Positions 22,088-36,834 of a stretch of 64,000 nt of DNA are shown piece by piece. The position numbers and the translations under genes were made by a program. The notes under the pieces were generated by a model that saw nothing but the letters and a program-made list of their open reading frames with translations, was not told where the DNA came from and did no database searches. The DNA is from Gammaproteobacteria bacterium (GTDB lineage: Bacteria > Pseudomonadota > Gammaproteobacteria > Pseudomonadales > Pseudohongiellaceae). The stretch covers positions 1 through 64,000 of the forward strand of contig VMDC01000001.1 of NCBI GenBank assembly GCA_008081045.1, written 5' to 3'. Each line of letters opens with the position of its first letter. Position 1 is the first letter of the stretch.

Positions 22088-22645
22088 ATGCCAAAATCCG
22101 ATTACAGTGTCGATCTGATCAAGCAGATGGCCGAATGCGACGCCAATTACATTCGCTTGCTCAAGCTGGTGCCTGAAATGAGCGCCTACCTCGACCGCTC
22201 CTTTGCGGACATTGCCTCGACCGATGAGGGCCCGGGTCAGGCGATTTCAGACGAAGAGCCGGAGAAGGCGCTGGAAGGCCGGGTCACCCGCTTTTGTCTG
22301 GCAGACTATGATGACATGGACGGAGTGAATGAGCCGGTCACCGTAGAGATCAAGATCCTTGAGGCATTCAAATACACCAGCACTCTGGAAATTGTGCAGA
22401 AGCCCGAGTTAACAAAATGGATGACCAACCCGTCCATGCTGGTGCGCGTTTACCATGATGCCAGCACTGCGGAAGTGGTCTCCTATCAGGGCCATCGTAA
22501 GCTTAAGCCCCGTTATGCCAAGCCAAACCCCGAGATGTATCACTCGGATGAAAAAATGCAGGTTAATCAGTTTTTGGGCGAGTGGCTGACGCACTGCCTG
22601 AAATCCGGTATCAGTGAGAAGGTGCCAGAGCTCACCTATTCCTGA
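22088..22645 (+). CDS. yqiB: DUF1249 (YqiB-like) protein
   Basis: CDANYIRLLKLVPE; VYHDASTAEVVSYQGHRKLKPRYAKPNPEMYHSDEKMQVNQFLGEWL; located between nudF and cpdA. Confidence 0.88.
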   Translation: MPKSDYSVDLIKQMAECDANYIRLLKLVPEMSAYLDRSFADIASTDEGPGQAISDEEPEKALEGRVTRFCLADYDDMDGVNEPVTVEIKILEAFKYTSTLEIVQKPELTKWMTNPSMLVRVYHDASTAEVVSYQGHRKLKPRYAKPNPEMYHSDEKMQVNQFLGEWLTHCLKSGISEKVPELTYS

Positions 22646-22665
22646 GTGAGCCTGTGAAATAGCAG

Positions 22666-23481
22666 ATGGCAAAAGATCAACACAGTCCGGTCCGAATCGT
22701 TCAGATAACAGACACTCATCTGTACAGTGAGGGGTCGGGCACGCTGTTGAAAATGAACACCAAGCACAGTTTTGAACAGGTGCTTGAGCTGGTCCGGATG
22801 CATGACAGCCCGCCTGATCTGATCTTGGGTACCGGTGACATCGCACAAGACGCCTCCGAGCCAGCCTATGAATACTTCAAGTCCAGTATCGGGATGCTGA
22901 ACGCGCCTTTCATGTGGCTGCCCGGAAATCATGACAACGCGCTGCTGATGCGGTCGTTGGCTGAAGGGACGTCGGCGGCACACAAGCATATGCAGTTGGG
23001 CCACTGGCTGATTGTGATGCTTGATACCAGCGTGGACGGGCAGGTGCATGGCGCGCTCTCAGAGGATGAGCTGGCGTTTCTCAGTGCCCAGCTTGAAGCA
23101 TCGGAGCTCAGCGATTCAGTGGATCATATTCTGGTCAGCATGCACCACAATCCCGTCAAAGGCACAGCCGGCTGGATGAAAGACATCGGTCTGCAGAATC
23201 CTCGGAATTTCTGGGAGACAGCCAAAACATCCAGCAAGCTCCGGGCGGTAGTTTATGGTCACATCCATCAGGAGCTCGATTTCGAGTTTGAGGGTATCCG
23301 GTGTCTGTGTACCCCCTCCACCTGCATTCAGTTCAAACCTGATGTGGTTAACTTTGCGCTGGACAAGCAGAATCCGGGCTATCGAAATCTGGTGCTTCAT
23401 TCGGATGGCAGTATTGAGACTCAGGTGATACGCGTCGCCGGTGAGCAATTGGAAGCAGATTTCAGCAGCGGTGGCTACTGA
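22666..23481 (+). CDS. cpdA: 3',5'-cyclic-AMP phosphodiesterase
   Basis: VRIVQITDTHLYSEGSGTL, ILGTGDIAQDASEPAYEYF, WLPGNHDN, SMHHNPV, YGHIHQELD. Confidence 0.94.
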   Translation: MAKDQHSPVRIVQITDTHLYSEGSGTLLKMNTKHSFEQVLELVRMHDSPPDLILGTGDIAQDASEPAYEYFKSSIGMLNAPFMWLPGNHDNALLMRSLAEGTSAAHKHMQLGHWLIVMLDTSVDGQVHGALSEDELAFLSAQLEASELSDSVDHILVSMHHNPVKGTAGWMKDIGLQNPRNFWETAKTSSKLRAVVYGHIHQELDFEFEGIRCLCTPSTCIQFKPDVVNFALDKQNPGYRNLVLHSDGSIETQVIRVAGEQLEADFSSGGY

Positions 23482-23561
23482 TCTGCTGCCCTGCGCGCCT
23501 CGTTTTCCGTTCCGGGCTATCTCCCTTCTCCCGCCAGTCGCTGCTGTGCTGAGATACTGTC

Positions 23562-24164
23562 ATGGGCACTGATCATCATATTCTGTATCTGCACGGGTTT
23601 TTGAGCGCGCCACAGTCCAGTAAGGCCCGTGAGACAGTGGCCTACTGTAACGGCAGAGGCATGTCGGACCGGATTCACGTGCCGTTTATGAAGCACGGCC
23701 CGGCCGCCACCATGGCAGAACTCACGGCGCTGATTGATAATCTGCCACAAGCCAAGTTGGGCCTGATTGGCAGCAGCCTTGGCGGATTCTACGCCGCTTG
23801 CCTGTCTGAGCAGTTCAATCTGCCGGCGGTGCTGATCAATCCCGCGGTTGGCCCATTTGACAGGTGGGAATCCTATCTCGGTGATCATCAGAATTACTAC
23901 ACTGACTCTGTTCATACGGTGACGCCTGCTTATATCCGGGAACTGAGACAACTCGACTGCAAGACGCTCAGGTATCCGCAAAATTTCAGAGTGATGGTGC
24001 AGACCGGTGACGAGACTCTCGATTACCGTCTGGCCGCTGAAAAGTTCAGTAAAGCCGAACTGGTAATCCGGCAAGGAGGCAGTCACAGTTACGACGGATA
24101 TGCAGAGGAATTGCCTGCGATAGAGGCGTTTTTGCTATCAAGAATTACTGAATCTGTGCGATAG
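23562..24164 (+). CDS. yqiA: YqiA-like esterase / alpha-beta hydrolase
   Basis: ILYLHGFLSAPQSSKA, GLIGSSLGGFYA, GGSHSYDGY; position between cpdA and parE. Confidence 0.9.
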   Translation: MGTDHHILYLHGFLSAPQSSKARETVAYCNGRGMSDRIHVPFMKHGPAATMAELTALIDNLPQAKLGLIGSSLGGFYAACLSEQFNLPAVLINPAVGPFDRWESYLGDHQNYYTDSVHTVTPAYIRELRQLDCKTLRYPQNFRVMVQTGDETLDYRLAAEKFSKAELVIRQGGSHSYDGYAEELPAIEAFLLSRITESVR

Positions 24165-24175
24165 AATATTATTGA

Positions 24176-26134
<1,959 letters not shown>

Positions 26135-26170
26135 TCGTCATGCAACCTGCGGTTGCTAGCGAGCAAACCT

Positions 26171-28423
26171 ATGAACGAAGACATTATCCTCAGTGACGAC
26201 GGCGTCGAACAGATAGCTCTGCGCAGCTATACGCAGCAGGCCTATCTGAATTATTCGATGTACGTCATCAACGACCGTGCTCTGCCCAGTATCGGTGACG
26301 GGCTTAAACCGGTTCAGCGCAGAATCATCTATGCGATGTCTGAGCTTGGCCTGAAGGCTTCGGCTAAGTTCAAGAAGTCAGCCCGAACCATCGGTGATGT
26401 TATCGGCAAGTTTCACCCGCACGGTGATTCCGCCTGCTATGAAGCCATGGTGCTCATGGCGCAGCCGTTTACCTATCGATATCCGCTGGTGGATGGACAG
26501 GGTAACTGGGGTTCGCAGGACGACCCAAAGTCTTTTGCGGCGATGCGCTATACGGAATCGCGACTGCGTAATTATGCAGATGTACTGCTGGGTGAGCTAG
26601 GCCAGGGCACGGTCGAATGGAAGCCGAATTTCGACGGCACACTGGACGAACCGGAAATGCTGCCGGCACGGTTGCCTAATGTGCTGCTTAACGGCGGTAG
26701 CGGGATTGCTGTGGGGATGGCGACAGACATTCCACCGCACAATCTTCATGAAGTTGCCCAGGCGCTGATCCATCTGCTCGATAACCCCAAAGCAACGCTG
26801 CAAGACATCGGCAAGCACATCAAGGGTCCGGATTTTCCCACTGAAGCGGAGATCATCACCCCTCAGTCTGAAATTGAAGAAATGTACCGCACCGGTCGCG
26901 GAACCATGAAGGCCCGCGCGACCTACGTGAAAGAAAATGGCGAGATTGTCATTACCGCACTGCCATATCAGGTTTCCGGTGCCAAGATTCTTGAGCAGAT
27001 TGCTGCGCAGATGCAGAAAAAGAAGCTGCCTATGGTGGTTGATCTGAAAGACGAGTCGGACCATGAAAACCCGACGCGAATCGTCATTGTGCCGCGCTCG
27101 AATCGGGTGGATATCGACAGTGTCATGTCGCACTTGTTTTCCACCACGGACCTGGAAAAGAACTATCGTGTGAATTTCAACATGATAGGGATCAACAAGC
27201 GCCCTCAGGTTAAAGACCTGGTAAGTCTGCTGAAAGAATGGCTGCAGTTCCGAACTGTCACGGTCCGGCGCAGACTCCAGTTTCGTCTCGACAAGATACT
27301 TGATCGTTTGCATATCCTTGACGGCCTACTGATTGCTTTCCTGAATATTGATGAGGTCATCAAAATTATTCGTCAGGAAGACAAACCCAAGCAGGCGTTG
27401 ATGAAGGCGTTTAAGATCAGCGAGCGCCAGTCAGAAGCAATCCTTGAGCTGCGCCTGCGACAGCTGGCCAAGCTTGAGGAGATCAAGATTAAAACCGAGC
27501 AGCAAGAGCTGAGTGACGAACGTAAAACTCTGGAGCAGCTGCTGAAGTCAGCTACCCGCCTGAAAACGTTTATCAAGAATGAAATCAAGACCGATGCGGA
27601 AAAGTTCGGCGACGCACGGCGCTCCAGGCTGGTGGAGCGCGAAGAGGCCAGAGCCTTCAGTGAAACCGAGCTGCTCTCTACCGAGCCCGTCACCATTGTT
27701 CTGTCGGAGCGCGGGTGGATGCGCTCGGCCAAAGGTCACGATGTGGATCCCCGCGCACTGCAGTACAAATCGGGGGACGGTTTTAAAATCGCTGCGCGTG
27801 GGAAAAGCAATCAGCTGGCCATTTTCCTCGATTCCACCGGTCGGGCTTACTCTCTGCCCGCGCATACCCTGCCTTCGGCACGCGGCCAGGGGGAGCCGGT
27901 TTCCGGTAAAGTGAACCCGCCGTCGGGTGCAACGTTCGAGGGAGTTGTGATCGGCGATGACGACAGAGATGTCTTGCTGGCCAGTGATGCCGGTTATGGC
28001 TTCGTCGCCAAGCTCGGAGACCTGATCAGCAAAAACAAGTCAGGTAAAGCCATCTTGCGCTTGCCGAAAGGGTCGGTATTGCTGCCGGCTGTGATGATTC
28101 AGAATTATGACAGCGATCGAATTGTTTCGGTGACCAACGAGGGACGCATGCTCATGTTCCCTCTGAGTCAGCTTCCCCGTTTAGCCAAAGGCAAGGGCAA
28201 CAAAATCATTAACATCCCGAGCGCCCGTGTTGCCGAGCGGATTGAATTTGTTGTCGCCATGACAACGGTGACCGCGGAAGACACCCTGACGGTTTATGCC
28301 GGTCGGCGTCATCATAATCTGAAACCGGCTGATCTGCAGCACTACCAGGGTGAGCGCGGGCGCCGCGGTAATAAGTTGCCCCGGGGCTTTCAGAATGTGG
28401 ATCGCATCGAAGTCCTGACATAG
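26171..28423 (+). CDS. parC: DNA topoisomerase IV subunit A
   Basis: [62 protein letters not shown]. Confidence 0.98.
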   Translation: MNEDIILSDDGVEQIALRSYTQQAYLNYSMYVINDRALPSIGDGLKPVQRRIIYAMSELGLKASAKFKKSARTIGDVIGKFHPHGDSACYEAMVLMAQPFTYRYPLVDGQGNWGSQDDPKSFAAMRYTESRLRNYADVLLGELGQGTVEWKPNFDGTLDEPEMLPARLPNVLLNGGSGIAVGMATDIPPHNLHEVAQALIHLLDNPKATLQDIGKHIKGPDFPTEAEIITPQSEIEEMYRTGRGTMKARATYVKENGEIVITALPYQVSGAKILEQIAAQMQKKKLPMVVDLKDESDHENPTRIVIVPRSNRVDIDSVMSHLFSTTDLEKNYRVNFNMIGINKRPQVKDLVSLLKEWLQFRTVTVRRRLQFRLDKILDRLHILDGLLIAFLNIDEVIKIIRQEDKPKQALMKAFKISERQSEAILELRLRQLAKLEEIKIKTEQQELSDERKTLEQLLKSATRLKTFIKNEIKTDAEKFGDARRSRLVEREEARAFSETELLSTEPVTIVLSERGWMRSAKGHDVDPRALQYKSGDGFKIAARGKSNQLAIFLDSTGRAYSLPAHTLPSARGQGEPVSGKVNPPSGATFEGVVIGDDDRDVLLASDAGYGFVAKLGDLISKNKSGKAILRLPKGSVLLPAVMIQNYDSDRIVSVTNEGRMLMFPLSQLPRLAKGKGNKIINIPSARVAERIEFVVAMTTVTAEDTLTVYAGRRHHNLKPADLQHYQGERGRRGNKLPRGFQNVDRIEVLT

Positions 28424-28483
28424 CCGGGTGCGCTCGCCGCAAGCGCGGCGCCTGTTTTGCCGGACTGCGGTGAAGTAAGGAAC

Positions 28484-29923
28484 CTAGTCAGCGAACAGCG
28501 TCACCAGCTGCATCGCCTGCCGCTCTATCAACGGTTTGTATTCGGCCATTGGCTCCCTCGCGAGAAAGGTGGCAATGCGCACGTCATCGCCAATCTCGAA
28601 CTCTTCCTCGGCGTCCAGTCGGCTCAGACCGCCGGCCTGCTCAAAGCTGACCGCTGAAATCAGCAGGGCATTGTCCGGGCAATGCTGACAAATTGTGCGT
28701 GCCTCATCCAGCGTCTCGCCGCTGAGGTTATTGCTGGACTGTGTGATGGGCGAATAGAGACTGTTGAGCGACTGCCCGCTGTGCACTGCTATTCGGTATT
28801 TTGCAGGTATCGGGTCGTCTCCCACGTCATTGACATCGCCAATTATTTGTAGAAACAACTGTGCGCAGCAGGCTCCGAAAAAGGCCTGATCCTCTTCCAT
28901 TTCAACGTCATTGAAATGGATGACAGCTTCACCGTCTGCACAGAAACAGACGCTGCCGTTATAGAGGCGAGAAGCTTTGTCGATGTAGAAATAATATTTG
29001 TTGAGCAGTTCAAAGAGCGTCTCGCCGGGCAGCGTCGAGGCAAGGTACTGGTAGTTCGCCATGCTGATTACCAGCAGGGTTGTGGCCTGCCCGCCGGCCG
29101 CTGTGCCTGAAGACTGATGGTCCGCACTGGGTGCTCGGGTGCTGAGCTGGTTCAGAAAGGTATTTTGGGCAAGAAATTCTGCGGTTGCATTGTACTGCCG
29201 AATGGCTGCGCTGAGTTCATGATTGGATTCCGGCTCCGGGCAGGTATCGATCTCGCCCTTGCGGATATTGCTGAGAGCGAACGCCAGCAGATTGGCCGGG
29301 AAACTCACCACATACTGGAAGTAGATTCCGCTCAGCAGCACACAGACCGTCAGCAACAGAAAAGTGGCACCGACAATCAGCAGAAGACTGTTCGCTGCTC
29401 CCGCCTCGATATAGTCGAGGTTAAGCTCAAGCCGCACCGTCCCCGCAACCGCGCCGTTGAGCGTAATCGGTGCTTCATATTCTGCGCGAATGGATGCCTG
29501 CGGGACGGGCAAAGGCACCAGTGGGCGTATGGCTTCTTCGCGACCCTCCGCTTCGGCCAGCACGGCATCATCGACGCTGAGTACTGAGATTCGCTGAATG
29601 CCGGTGGCTTCAGTCAGGCTGTTGAGGACCACGTTCATGCTGATCAGATCGTTAGCCAAAACCAGTTCGGTCAGCTGCATGGCGGTTTGCTCGGCGAGAG
29701 CCTGACCGAGCCCGTCTGCTTGCTGCTGCAATAAACTGCGATTGCTGTAGCTGCTGATCAGCCAGAAGACGCACATGGCGAGGACCAGAAGCAGACATCC
29801 GGTGACCGTAAATTTGGTCGAAACCCGGCTCAGCGTCGGCCTGTGCTGAGAAGGTGCTTCTGCGTCTGTGTCAGGTGTTTTTGTCAAGCCAGAAAATCTT
29901 TTCGATGCGCCATGCAGGGGCAA
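28484..29923 (-). CDS. AhpA/YtjB-like membrane protein with cyclase-like cytoplasmic domain
   Basis: Two TM segments flanking a periplasmic region, C-terminal nucleotide-cyclase-like region (VISMANYQYLASTLPGETLFELLNKYYFYIDKASRLYNGSV); adjacent to parC. Confidence 0.6.
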   Translation of the reverse strand: MPLHGASKRFSGLTKTPDTDAEAPSQHRPTLSRVSTKFTVTGCLLLVLAMCVFWLISSYSNRSLLQQQADGLGQALAEQTAMQLTELVLANDLISMNVVLNSLTEATGIQRISVLSVDDAVLAEAEGREEAIRPLVPLPVPQASIRAEYEAPITLNGAVAGTVRLELNLDYIEAGAANSLLLIVGATFLLLTVCVLLSGIYFQYVVSFPANLLAFALSNIRKGEIDTCPEPESNHELSAAIRQYNATAEFLAQNTFLNQLSTRAPSADHQSSGTAAGGQATTLLVISMANYQYLASTLPGETLFELLNKYYFYIDKASRLYNGSVCFCADGEAVIHFNDVEMEEDQAFFGACCAQLFLQIIGDVNDVGDDPIPAKYRIAVHSGQSLNSLYSPITQSSNNLSGETLDEARTICQHCPDNALLISAVSFEQAGGLSRLDAEEEFEIGDDVRIATFLAREPMAEYKPLIERQAMQLVTLFAD

Positions 29924-30065
29924 GAATAACAGGAGCGTCGCATTGTCCCAAACAGTTGGAACGTGGCCGATCGACGCGGTATGCGAAAGCGAGGCCTCTC
30001 AGGCGGGCAGATGCCGCTATACCCCTCCTGAATGACGCAATCTGGCAAGCGCTACTGATGAATAC

Positions 30066-31091
30066 TCAGCCCAGTCGCGTTTTACTGTCACTGCCCGGGT
30101 CTTCTCTGACCAGCCGAGGGACCAGATAGCCGGGCAGCAGGGCACGGATTTCGGTGATCAGGTTCAGGCCTTCTTGTTCGTCGACCAGAAAATGTCCGGT
30201 TCCGGCAACCCGATCCGGCAGGTGCAGATAGTAAGGCAGTACATTCATGTCAAACAGTTTATGACTCAGCGAAACCAGACATGCTGCATCATCATTGATG
30301 CCTTTGAGCAGTACTGACTGATTCATCAACGTTGCGCCCGTTGCTCTGAGCTTTTGCATGGCGAGCTGCACCGAGGAGTCAATCTCCTGACCGTGGTTGC
30401 AATGAATGACAATTACCAGTTTGCTATTCAGCGACGCGAGCGTCTGGCACAGACTGCGGGTAATCCGCTGCGGGATCACTACCGGCAGACGGGTGTGGAT
30501 ACGAATGGTGGTGATCTGTCTGAGTGTGTCGATCTGAGTCAACAGCCAATTGAGATAGTTGTCTCCCGCGGCCAGCGGATCACCGCCGCTCAGAATGACC
30601 TCGGAGATGCTGCTGTCCCTGCCGATCTGCCCCAGAGTTTCCTGCCACTGCTGCTTGCCCGGCGTGTTGGTCGCATAGTCAAAGTGTCGCCTGAAGCAAT
30701 ATCGGCAGTGCACTGCACAATGAGGCGCTGCGGTAAGCAGAACACGACCCCGGTATTTTTGCAGCAGTCCTTGCGCCTGATTGAAGCTTCTTTCCTGCAG
30801 GGGATCTTCACTGAGCGAGGAATCCACCTCCTCTTCCAGCTGGCTCGGCCAGACCTGCCGCAACAGTGGGTCGTCCCATTTGCCCGGCTGCATGCGCCGC
30901 GCAAATGGTCTGGGCACCTTGAGAGAAAACCTGTCCAGTCCGGACTGGGCCAGTAGGCTATCGGAGCCCTGGTTGCTGTCGAGCTGGAGAATTTCGGTTA
31001 ATTCCTTTGGATCTGTGATGAGATCAGCTAATATTTCCTGCCATTTTTCAGGCGGGTCAGAAGTGATGACCGATAGGGCAGCGTTGCTCAT
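30066..31091 (-). CDS. epmB: EF-P beta-lysylation protein (lysine 2,3-aminomutase-like radical SAM)
   Basis: LLTAAPHCAVHCRYCFRRHFDY, EVILSGGDPLAAGDNYL; divergent from efp-epmA. Confidence 0.95.
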   Translation of the reverse strand: MSNAALSVITSDPPEKWQEILADLITDPKELTEILQLDSNQGSDSLLAQSGLDRFSLKVPRPFARRMQPGKWDDPLLRQVWPSQLEEEVDSSLSEDPLQERSFNQAQGLLQKYRGRVLLTAAPHCAVHCRYCFRRHFDYATNTPGKQQWQETLGQIGRDSSISEVILSGGDPLAAGDNYLNWLLTQIDTLRQITTIRIHTRLPVVIPQRITRSLCQTLASLNSKLVIVIHCNHGQEIDSSVQLAMQKLRATGATLMNQSVLLKGINDDAACLVSLSHKLFDMNVLPYYLHLPDRVAGTGHFLVDEQEGLNLITEIRALLPGYLVPRLVREDPGSDSKTRLG

Positions 31092-31271
31092 GACTGGATA
31101 CGGGCGTTAACTGTTCGGAATTCAGACCGGGTCACAATTTGTGCGGTGGTTTCGTCGCATCATAGCAACAATGCGGATGACAAGCAGGCTTATCCGTGAA
31201 AACACAGGTAAACTTTTCGTCCGGGGTCCGGTCGCCTCCGAGATACCCAGACAGAAGAAAGGAGACAGCAA

Positions 31272-31844
31272 ATGGCAAGCTACGCAACCAACGAATTCAA
31301 ATCAGGACTGAAAGTGCTGGTCGACGGAGAGCCCTGCTCTATCCTTGAAAACGAGGTGGTTAAGCCCGGTAAAGGCCAGGCTTTCAATCGCGTGAAATTT
31401 CGCAATCTGCGTAACGGCAGAGTCTGGGAACGTACGTTTAAATCCGGAGAGTCGATTGAAGCGGCCGATGTCATGGAAATCGACATGGAATATCTCTATG
31501 CGGACGGTGAGTTCTGGCACTTCATGAAAACTGACGGTAGTTTCGAGCAGGTGGCGGCGGACGCAAGCGCAATCTCTGAGGCGAAAGACTGGCTCAAGGA
31601 ACAGGATGTCTACCAGGTGATTCTCTGGAACGAGGCGCCAATCTCGGTGTCGCCACCGAATTTTGTTGAGCTTGAGGTCACGGAAACAGACCCCGGACTT
31701 AAAGGCGACACGGCTCAGGGCGGCACCAAGCCGGCTACTTTGAGCTCGGGCGCGGTGGTCAAGGTGCCACTGTTCGTCAATATCGGCGATGTGCTGCGTG
31801 TCGACACCCGCACGGGTGAGTATCAGAATCGCGTCAGCAAATAA
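31272..31844 (+). CDS. efp: Elongation factor P
   Basis: [60 protein letters not shown]. Confidence 0.98.
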   Translation: MASYATNEFKSGLKVLVDGEPCSILENEVVKPGKGQAFNRVKFRNLRNGRVWERTFKSGESIEAADVMEIDMEYLYADGEFWHFMKTDGSFEQVAADASAISEAKDWLKEQDVYQVILWNEAPISVSPPNFVELEVTETDPGLKGDTAQGGTKPATLSSGAVVKVPLFVNIGDVLRVDTRTGEYQNRVSK

Positions 31845-31875
31845 ATCACCATCCGCCTTTGAGCGTTGACTTAGC

Positions 31876-32823
31876 GTGGCTGAAAGGAAGCATCACTCCT
31901 TGCCGGGTAGCCTGAAGTTGCGTGCCTCGGTGCTGGCCGAGGTCAGGCGCTTCTTTGCTGAGCGGGAGGTGATGGAAGTTGAAACGCCGCTGCTGGGAAC
32001 CAGTACCGTCACGGATGTGCATTTGCATTCCTTTGAGGTGCGTACGCATGATCCTTCGCAGCTCCCCTTGTTTCTTCAGACCTCACCTGAGTACGCGATG
32101 AAGCGGCTGTTGGCCGCGGGCTCGGGCCCGATTTACCAGATTGCCAAAGCCTTTCGGGCCGGCGAGCGAAGCCGCTTGCATAATCCGGAATTCACGCTCA
32201 TTGAATGGTATCGTCCCGGGTTCTCGCTGGCTGATCTGATGGATGAAGTGGAGCAGCTCATTGCTCGTTTGTTGAGCCGTCAGAATATTCCAAGAGTTAC
32301 CTACGGAGAATTATTCAGGACGCATCTCAATCTTGATCCGCACACCATCGCCCTTGAGGAACTGAAGCAGCGCAGCGATGAGTTGATTGATGTCCGCAGC
32401 GCTGATCTGGATGCGACCGATTATCTACAGCTGTTGATGGGTCAAAAAATTGAGCCAAGCTTGCCGGATAGCTGCTTTATCTATGAATATCCAGAAGCGC
32501 AGGCCGCACTGTCGGTTGTAGCGCCTGATGCTGAGGGCGTTCCTGTCGCGCAGCGCTTTGAACTCTATGTAGACGGCATGGAGCTGGCCAATGGTTACTT
32601 CGAGTTGACTGACGCGGCAGAGCAGCGGGCGCGGTTTGAGAGGGACCTTGTCAGACGGCAGCAACTTGGCCTGCCGGCTGTGCCTGTCGATGAAGAACTG
32701 CTTGCTGCTATGGAGGCGGGCCTGCCGAGCTGCGCAGGTGTTGCGCTCGGTCTCGATCGTTTATTGATGGCGCTCGGTCAAAACCGGGATATTTGCGGTG
32801 TAATCAGCTATCCGCTGGACTGA
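31876..32823 (+). CDS. epmA: EF-P--(R)-beta-lysine ligase
   Basis: Class II LysRS-like: LQTSPEYAMKRLLAAGSGPIYQIAKAFRAGERSRLHNPEFTLIEWYRPG; GTG start. Confidence 0.96.
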   Translation: MAERKHHSLPGSLKLRASVLAEVRRFFAEREVMEVETPLLGTSTVTDVHLHSFEVRTHDPSQLPLFLQTSPEYAMKRLLAAGSGPIYQIAKAFRAGERSRLHNPEFTLIEWYRPGFSLADLMDEVEQLIARLLSRQNIPRVTYGELFRTHLNLDPHTIALEELKQRSDELIDVRSADLDATDYLQLLMGQKIEPSLPDSCFIYEYPEAQAALSVVAPDAEGVPVAQRFELYVDGMELANGYFELTDAAEQRARFERDLVRRQQLGLPAVPVDEELLAAMEAGLPSCAGVALGLDRLLMALGQNRDICGVISYPLD

Positions 32824-32827
32824 ACGT

Positions 32828-33685
32828 TCAGCCCTCGCGCGCCTCCTGCAACACCCGGTCCGTATACATCGCGCGCATTTTCATTGTGACAGGGCCGGGT
32901 GTCCCATTTCCTATCCGGGTCCCATCAATCTCAACAACGCCAAGCGCCATAGTCGTCGCGCTGCTGATGAACGCTTCGTCCGCTGCCAGCGCCTCTTCCA
33001 CGGTAAACAGTCGCTCCTCAATCTCGATGCCTGTTTGCTCGGCCAGCTCTAACAGCGTTCTGCGTCTGATGCCCGGCAAGATGGAGTTGGACAGCGGTCG
33101 GGTGACAATCTTATCGCCAATGACAATATAGGCAGAGGAAGACACCCCCTCAGTGACATAACCGTCTTCCACCATCCAGCCTTCTTTCGCCCCTTTGCTG
33201 ACCGCGTCCTGCTTCGCCATGCACTGTCCAAGCAGGTTGATCGATTTGATGTCGCGCCGTTTCCAGCGCAGATCAGGAGTGGTTGCGACTTTGATACCTT
33301 CAGTGGCAGCCGGGTTGTTGAGCAGGTTCATCTGGGATGAAAACGCCATGAAGCCGGGCGCGGTATCGGCGGGGAACGGGAAATCCCGCTCGGCAATGCC
33401 CCGGGTCACCTGAGAGTACACCACGCCTTCGCGAAGATTATTGCGGCTCACCAGTTCTGACATCACGTCAAGATACGCCTGCTGACTGCAGGGCCAGTCG
33501 AGCTGAATCTGGCTGAGGCTCCGATCAAGACGCTCCAGAAAATAGGCTTTGTCGACAACGGCTCCTTCGAATACAGGGACGACTTCATAGACGCCGTCGC
33601 CGAAAATATAGCCTCGGTCAAAGATGGAGACTTTGGCTTCATCGGCAGGCAGATACTCGCCATTGAGATAAACAATTCTGGTCAA
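32828..33685 (-). CDS. Class IV aminotransferase, D-amino acid aminotransferase-like
   Basis: IVYLNGEYLPADEAKVSIFDRGYIFGDGVYEVVPVFEG; KRRDIKSINLLGQCMAKQDA. Confidence 0.88.
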   Translation of the reverse strand: MTRIVYLNGEYLPADEAKVSIFDRGYIFGDGVYEVVPVFEGAVVDKAYFLERLDRSLSQIQLDWPCSQQAYLDVMSELVSRNNLREGVVYSQVTRGIAERDFPFPADTAPGFMAFSSQMNLLNNPAATEGIKVATTPDLRWKRRDIKSINLLGQCMAKQDAVSKGAKEGWMVEDGYVTEGVSSSAYIVIGDKIVTRPLSNSILPGIRRRTLLELAEQTGIEIEERLFTVEEALAADEAFISSATTMALGVVEIDGTRIGNGTPGPVTMKMRAMYTDRVLQEAREG

Positions 33686-33787
33686 AGCAGGGTCCTTACT
33701 GGGTCAATAATCAATACGATCGCTCAAGCGTGTGCGGTGCGTTAAGGGTCCGGCAGCCATCAGGCCGGCGGGGAATAACACATGCGC

Positions 33788-34291
33788 TCAGAATTCTCTG
33801 GCGAAGCTCGCCAGGGCTTCGCCATCAAGCCGCTGCACTGTCCATTCATCCATAGGTGCTGCTCCGATCGAGCGGTAGAACTGGATCGAAGGTTCATTCC
33901 AGTCCAACACCGACCACTCAACGCGCGTGCAGCCCTTGTCGACAGCCAGTCTGGCAAGATAGGCCAGCAGGCACTTACCAAAACCTTTGCCACGCATGTG
34001 CGGCTGTACATATAAATCTTCCAGATAGATACCCGGTCTCCCGGTGAAGGTGGAGAAATTATGAAAGAACAGGGCATAGCCGACCGCAGTACCCTGATAT
34101 TCTCCGATGACAGACTGGGCATAGGCCACCTCACCAAACAGGGTTTCTTCCAGTGTTTCAACGCTGGCGACGACTTCGTGCAGCAGCTTCTCATATTCCG
34201 CCAGTTCCCTGATGAAACTCAGGATTAGGGGACAGTCTTCGACCGTTGCCTTTCGCAAGACAAAGTCCGGTAGTGAAGTGTTTATGATCAT
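33788..34291 (-). CDS. GNAT family N-acetyltransferase
   Basis: YLEDLYVQPHMRGKGFGKCLLAYLARLAVDKGCTRVEWSVLDWNEPSIQFYRSIGA. Confidence 0.93.
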   Translation of the reverse strand: MIINTSLPDFVLRKATVEDCPLILSFIRELAEYEKLLHEVVASVETLEETLFGEVAYAQSVIGEYQGTAVGYALFFHNFSTFTGRPGIYLEDLYVQPHMRGKGFGKCLLAYLARLAVDKGCTRVEWSVLDWNEPSIQFYRSIGAAPMDEWTVQRLDGEALASFAREF

Positions 34292-34362
34292 TTTTTACCC
34301 GTTGCGGCAGGTGGTTCCGGCGCTATAAGGCTCGACCCGGCGTTTGCGCACGCTTCTTCAGT

Positions 34363-34390
34363 TTTAACGGTATGCCTGGACTGCTATAAT
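34363..34390 (+). promoter_or_regulatory. Candidate sigma70 promoter for icd
   Basis: TTTAAC-16 bp-TATAAT about 55 bp before icd start. Confidence 0.45.
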
Positions 34391-34440
34391 CCGCGCCTCT
34401 TTTTTCAGGTCGATCGCCAGGTCGAGTGCGCGCTAATTAA

Positions 34441-36678
<2,238 letters not shown>

Positions 36679-36787
36679 GTGCGCTCTGAGGCAGCGTGAG
36701 GGCCTTCGATAGACCTGTCCGCGGTACAGGTCGCGACTGAAGGCAACTGAAGCTAGAAGGTAAAGGTGCCTGGATTCAGCCCGAGGC

Positions 36788-36820
36788 ATAAAAAAGCCCA
36801 CCAGATGGTGGGCTTTTTTG
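36788..36820. terminator. Intrinsic terminator between icd and the NHL protein gene
   Basis: AAAAAAGCCCACCAGATGGTGGGCTTTTTT. Confidence 0.9.
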
Positions 36821-36834
36821 TGCGCGCAGTCGGC

